DNA of 64,000 nucleotides, taken from Rhyzopertha dominica (lineage: Eukaryota > Arthropoda > Insecta > Coleoptera > Bostrichidae). How positions within the stretch are numbered: position 1 is the first letter of the stretch; the number at the start of each line of letters is the position of its first letter. A model generated the notes under the pieces. That model was given only the letters and a program-made list of their open reading frames with translations, was not told where the DNA came from and did no database searches. The stretch is taken from the NCBI GenBank assembly GCA_025024175.1, contig QCXZ01000001.1:19406001-19470000 (forward strand), read 5' to 3'. The position numbers were made by a program, and so were the translations under genes. Of this stretch, positions 59,516-64,000 are shown in pieces.

Positions 59516-60179
59516 AGGCTATTCCTCTTAAAAGTTGGGCATCAATTGTGAGAGGTACAAGAATTTCTGGTTGGCGTAGATAGGACGTAAGTAAAAATAA
59601 AATGAAACAGCCCTTGTTGAAACCACGATTGACAGGGCCCATAAACCCACCCATAAACAACACAAAAGGGATTAGTGCAGCAGTCCGTTTACAAATTTTA
59701 TTCCAATAAACCGTAATGATAATCTGCTATGACAGTCGATTTTTGTGTTTTGATATGAGATCGCACAAATTAACTGCTGAACATTTAAACACATGGTAAC
59801 AAATTTAATAAAAAATGAAATGTTAGTCGCCATCTCGTACTCACCAGCACAATTTGTGAGATTTTCTTACATTTCACTAACAGTGAAATATAAATGACCA
59901 TTTTTTTTATAAAATTTTTTTGGAATTTACAGTCTCAGCAAAAATTAGTAATTTGCAGCAAAATTATTAGTATGTATATTGATGTTCGACGCATATAACA
60001 AATCAATTATTTTATTGCTTGTGATATCACTTCATGGGATCGGTTTTTCGTTTTCTTTCATTTAAAAAAAGAATCATCTAAAAATGTTCATAACTTTTGG
60101 AAACATTGTCTATCGAGTTTTACACTGAAAGTCCCATAAGAGGAAAACACGAAGAATCGCCTTAACGCCTTCTGGTACT

Positions 60180-60365
60180 ATAGTCATGGTCGCCTATAAA
60201 GCAAAGTCGAATTTTCACCCCTTTGGGTACCCTGCTGGATGTTCGTCATGGACTTTATCCAAATTTGACGTGTGCCTTCATACTCAGCATCAAAAATCAC
60301 GTTCAGCGACTCTCATGAGGAATATTGAACTTTTGCACCTTGTAGGTATCATGTAGCATGTCGGT
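60180..60365. repeat. 119-bp satellite, second block of about 1.5 monomers
   Basis: GGGTACC at 60226 and GGTATC at 60345 are spaced 119 bp, with ATCCAAATTTGACGTG and CACGTTCAGCGACTCTCATG between. It has the same orientation as the block at 58975-59515, separated from it by about 660 bp of non-satellite sequence. Confidence 0.8.
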
Positions 60366-61078
60366 GTGTGGCAAACTGATCTTAAACTGTGGACGTCGGT
60401 GAGGGGAGCGCAGTTTTAATAAAACATGGCTGAATTGATACCCAGCGCCGTGGAGTGTTTTATACAAGTTTAAGAATATTTTATTTCTTCAAATAAACTA
60501 TAGTACTATACTACTGTTACTACTTCATCTGTGCGTTTTCCCGCAAGTATATTTGTTCATTTTCAGAAAAATTGACAAACATATAACGCCAATCTGCCAC
60601 TGAATTACCATGGCAACAAAACGTGCTAGGATCTCCACCAATTAGGATCGTTCAACTCCACGTCAGAACACACCTTCCGCGTGGTGTTGCTGGTTTAACC
60701 GACGCCGATAGTATCATTGGAAAAAAGTTTAGCTATTAATAATATTCAGTAGTCAAGAAATTGTAGTTAATGTAAAATACAGGTAACGATCACGTTTAAG
60801 TGCTATTTGCGATTATAGCAAATTGATTTTGAAATTAAAATTACTTCATGTCCAGCGCTATTTCTTTTACGTTCTTAAACTTGGCAATACCGATTTTTGT
60901 CCGTATTCCTTTAGCTGTTACAGATCCATTTGCCAATGTGTACCATCTAGCGAAAATCCCAGGTCAATCCGACGCTTAGGAGCCTAGTTTTCACTATGAA
61001 CGGACGAACTGACGGATCGGACACCAAATCTAGCATATAATTTAACATATAAGCGTTCCCACATTTAATTTGCGGGTT

Positions 61079-64000
61079 TTGTATTTTAATCACGTATGTG
61101 AATGCATAACATGTCTTTATTATGGTGGAGAATGCACCTATACCATGCCAAATATGCTACTACATTCAGATAAGTATTGTTCGTTCATTACAGAACATGT
61201 TATTTATTGTCTGTTTATAGATAAAATTAATGTTTAATACTAAGCGCCTTTCACAGTGAACATTTACTTCGATACAACGAAATCCAATTCATTTGTTATA
61301 GCTATACATTTTTAGTAGTTTTAATTAATAACGTTGTTGTATGATGGACGATTACATTGGACATTGTTTTGTTGCCCATGACAACGCATAAATTTCGTAA
61401 AGCAAGCGACAGATGGCATAGCAGTTTCCTTCTCATGAACAACTTGCCTTTACAAAGATATTTTGTTTTAAACAAACAAATCGATTGTGCCTAATGTGGA
61501 ATTGACATGGCCGTGGTTACATTTGGAGGTATACATGCAAAATGAAGGCAAACAGTACTGTCTAATTATAATTTTATAATGGGTGTTTATAAAAAAACGG
61601 GTACTGTCTGTCGCAACAAACTAAATAATCACAATTGGCATTTGTGCTGGTTGCTAACGAGCTTTGTTTGCAATTTACACTGACGTTGCGGCTATCCTTA
61701 GGGTATTCCGTGATTTGTAAACGTTTTCGCTGAATCGAGGGTGCCATTATTAGTAACACATAACAGTAATAGCGTTCTATCTTCTACGATACAATAAACG
61801 ACGAATACTTCGAACGTCAAATGTGCATCAAGTTCTATATATGTATGTAATATGAGTAGTTACACTACGATAGGTGCTAATTTGCGTGTTAAACAAAAAA
61901 AGCGTAGTTTGATTGACCCGTTTTTGTATGAATGGCAGTTATTACCTTGTTGACTCTTTTACTTTTCTACAACAACGGTAGACACTGCCATGATTACAAT
62001 TAACAAGGTGTATGCTTGACGATAGGGTAGTAGCTGTGGGGGTAACTTTCTCACTCTGCGCATTCATATGCCGCGCCTCTATCAGAAAACACAGTATTTG
62101 TTTACTTAACATCTGCTTTAGATACATTATTGGACAAATATGCCGGCGGTTGCTGGATGTGCGAAAACGCCAGCAACTAACCTCGTGAGCTGTACCGCGA
62201 TTATCACATTTCGAAGTATTCTGCTATCAAAGTTTAAACGAGATTGCCACAGGGCGCATGGTGTAGAATATTTTTGCCAACATTTGATACCCTTTTACGT
62301 ATAATGATTTAATAAATTATATAAAAGTCAAATGTAATTGCTGTGAACACTTTTATAACCATGAACGATTTGATTAGCATCACATCCCTTTTTCGTTCAT
62401 TGTGATACGAGCTTTTGGTAAATTGTCAAAGCTAAGATTTTTCTTACAGTCTTTGATAAAATGTGGCAACATACATGACCATTAGTTGTGTTATCAGCTA
62501 TTTGTCAGTGGGATAGGTCTTATCAAACAATCCTAATAAAGATGTCTCGCAAAAGGTACTCCCTCATTGTTGTTTAGGCATCAGGTAGAATGGAGGTGGT
62601 GTAGAGATTCGCGAACAATATCTACTATTGTTCTCAGCACCATCTGCCATTAATTATATAACAATGACACACAAAAGGAGAAGAAATGCTGGAGAATATA
62701 AGAGAAAGCAGTGGGATCTCTATTAACCGGATGTGATGTAATAAATGCTATTCAGCGGAGTATATACCCGCTGCTTTATTATGTTCTGTTTGCCGATAGC
62801 GCTGCACTTGCTGAACAAGATATAATTTCAAATTGGAGGCATTCGAGGCTACATCTATATTCAGACAGTTTTAACGAAATATCTATTTTAAAAACTTTGC
62901 TCTTCACCTTTTTTTATACATTTACTGGATTAAAATTACTAAGCATTTTTAACTAGTCATAAGTGTTTAAAAACTATTTTATTTCAGTAACAGTGAACTT
63001 TATAGCAAAGTTAGTTTAAGAAACGGTTTTTTGCTATTTTTTATTTTTAGGCAATTTTTTTGTTCAAACTTATTATTTCGGATGACGCTACATTTGCCTA
63101 AATGGATATATACCCAGACAATTGCCGACGTTCCTAGCCTAATGAAAATTCTTAATGGACGAAGGAAAAACATACACTGTATTTTCAGAAACTGAATGCA
63201 TGGGCTAGTATTATTCAGCAACACATTATAGGTCCATACTCCACAAATAGGAATGCAAAAAATGTAACATACTAATATTGGACCTAACATTGTACATTTA
63301 ATTCGCGACGAATATCGACGAACAGTGCCAAATTGTAACGGCTTTTCGCCCCATTTTGGTGTTGAGGTTTGCATGTATCTGGATAATATTTTTCCAGATT
63401 GGTGGATAGGTCATCTGGCAACCACTGGATTTTTGTACCTGGAGTCGTTTAAAAAGTCTAGTGTATGTACTAAGAAAATTCACGCAATTTGCAAGACCTA
63501 GATGTGCGAAACAAGGAAAAATGAAAAAATACTGCCTAACTGGCTGCATTAGGTCCTCATTTTGAAGATTTAGTTCGTTGTAAATATTTATTTGTATATT
63601 ATGAAATAAATAAAAGTCAGTATTAACACCTGTAGAACCGCTTTGATAACGAATTTTGTCGTTTGTTTGAAAACATCATTTTATACAATAATTATCAAAC
63701 CGTACAAAATAAAGTCCCAGCTCATTTCAACACTACAAATTCGCAAAAAAATCATTTGGTTGCCGTCAAAAACAATTTAAAAAATACACCGTCATGACAT
63801 GCAAAAAGCAAAAGCCGGATAAGAAACGAAATATAATTAGTAAAAAACTTTGGTTAAGAACATTTTGCTGTAAAGTGCAGGTCTACATAATTAAGCCCGC
63901 TATTCCATACTTCCATACCCTGTATTTGCTGTAGATAACAACACCTTACATAGATTAATGCAATGTTGATGTGCGGGTGGTTTTACCATGAACATTACAT
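61079..64000. other. Unassigned AT-rich stretch to the window end
   Basis: Frames up to 124 codons (63000-63374 and the overlapping 63298-63549, minus strand) have no domain I recognise. ACCATCTGCCATTAAT near 62640 resembles the start of family E, but the match does not continue. A TTTATAAAAAAACGGGT word at 61586 resembles a mariner end without a transposase. Confidence 0.3.

Larger units (their letters stand above)
58940..61078 (-). mobile_element. Family D composite element, long copy with internal satellite
   Basis: Ends AACCCTCCGGTAACAGAT (58940) and GCGGGTTT (61078) match, in inverse, the ends of the 263-bp copy at 29993-30255. On the minus strand it starts with the 130-bp block shared with that copy (TAAGCGTCGGATTGACC, CGCTAGATGGTA), then about 570 bp of other sequence, then satellite monomers. 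No protein frame is convincing, so it looks non-autonomous. Confidence 0.7.

Noticed and set aside
62630..62680. Third copy of family E (ACCATCTGCCATTAAT)
   Set aside because: Only about 16 bp match, and the AAAGCCACCT block is absent.
63000..63374. 124-codon minus-strand frame, cysteine- and isoleucine-rich
   Set aside because: Longest non-TE frame of the window, but it has no recognisable domain or signal peptide and overlaps another frame; not enough to call a gene.

Overview
The window looks like non-coding, AT-rich animal DNA, most probably an insect chromosome, and I could not support any intact host protein-coding gene in it. No reading frame exceeds about 150 codons, and the recognisable coding sequence consists of broken mobile-element genes. 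These include an R4/Dong-like LINE, Penelope-like elements, several Tc1/mariner-type transposases and a THAP-domain element. That mixture, together with many small inverted-repeat elements and AT microsatellites, suggests an arthropod intergenic region or a very large intron. The species cannot be named from the sequence alone.

Layout. 1-16 kb: a (TC)n(TA)n microsatellite, a long (ATT)n tract fused to the 3' end of the LINE relic (minus strand), a TIR element carrying a tRNA-like module (6.66-6.96 kb), a small MITE (7.2 kb), a long unassigned stretch, then a mariner-type relic (15-16.3 kb). 16-30 kb: a pair of inverted family-F repeats enclosing a foldback element, a cysteine-rich TE-type tail (22.2 kb), a mariner relic (23.9-24.3 kb) and two copies of family-C elements (27.1 and 29.4 kb). 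30-45 kb: a short copy of composite family D (30.0 kb), a strong candidate recursive splice site (32.22 kb), an approximately 165-bp tandem repeat, two Penelope-like relics (35 and 42.6-43.8 kb) and a nearly perfect foldback element (40.0-40.3 kb). 45-64 kb: a third family-C copy, a second copy of the tRNA-like element, one mariner element with both ends recognisable but a dead transposase (49.3-50.7 kb), two further Tc1/mariner relics, a TIR element encoding a THAP domain and interrupted by a nested hAT-like element (55.1-56.6 kb), and a long composite family-D element holding a 119-bp satellite (58.9-61.1 kb).

Between the repeats lie GC-richer, apparently single-copy blocks of about 0.3-0.7 kb (near 1.6, 10.9, 19.9, 28.6, 33.3, 40.5, 43.9, 49.0, 54.2 and 57.1 kb). 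They lack reading frames and carry many TAAT-type and CRE-type motifs. They are the best candidates for conserved regulatory DNA, and with the candidate recursive splice site they would fit a giant intron or regulatory gene desert. That reading is inference. The elements do not work together as a pathway; the shared themes are TE decay, inverted-repeat formation and recurrence of a hammerhead-ribozyme-like CTGAnGA...GAAA hairpin in four separate elements.
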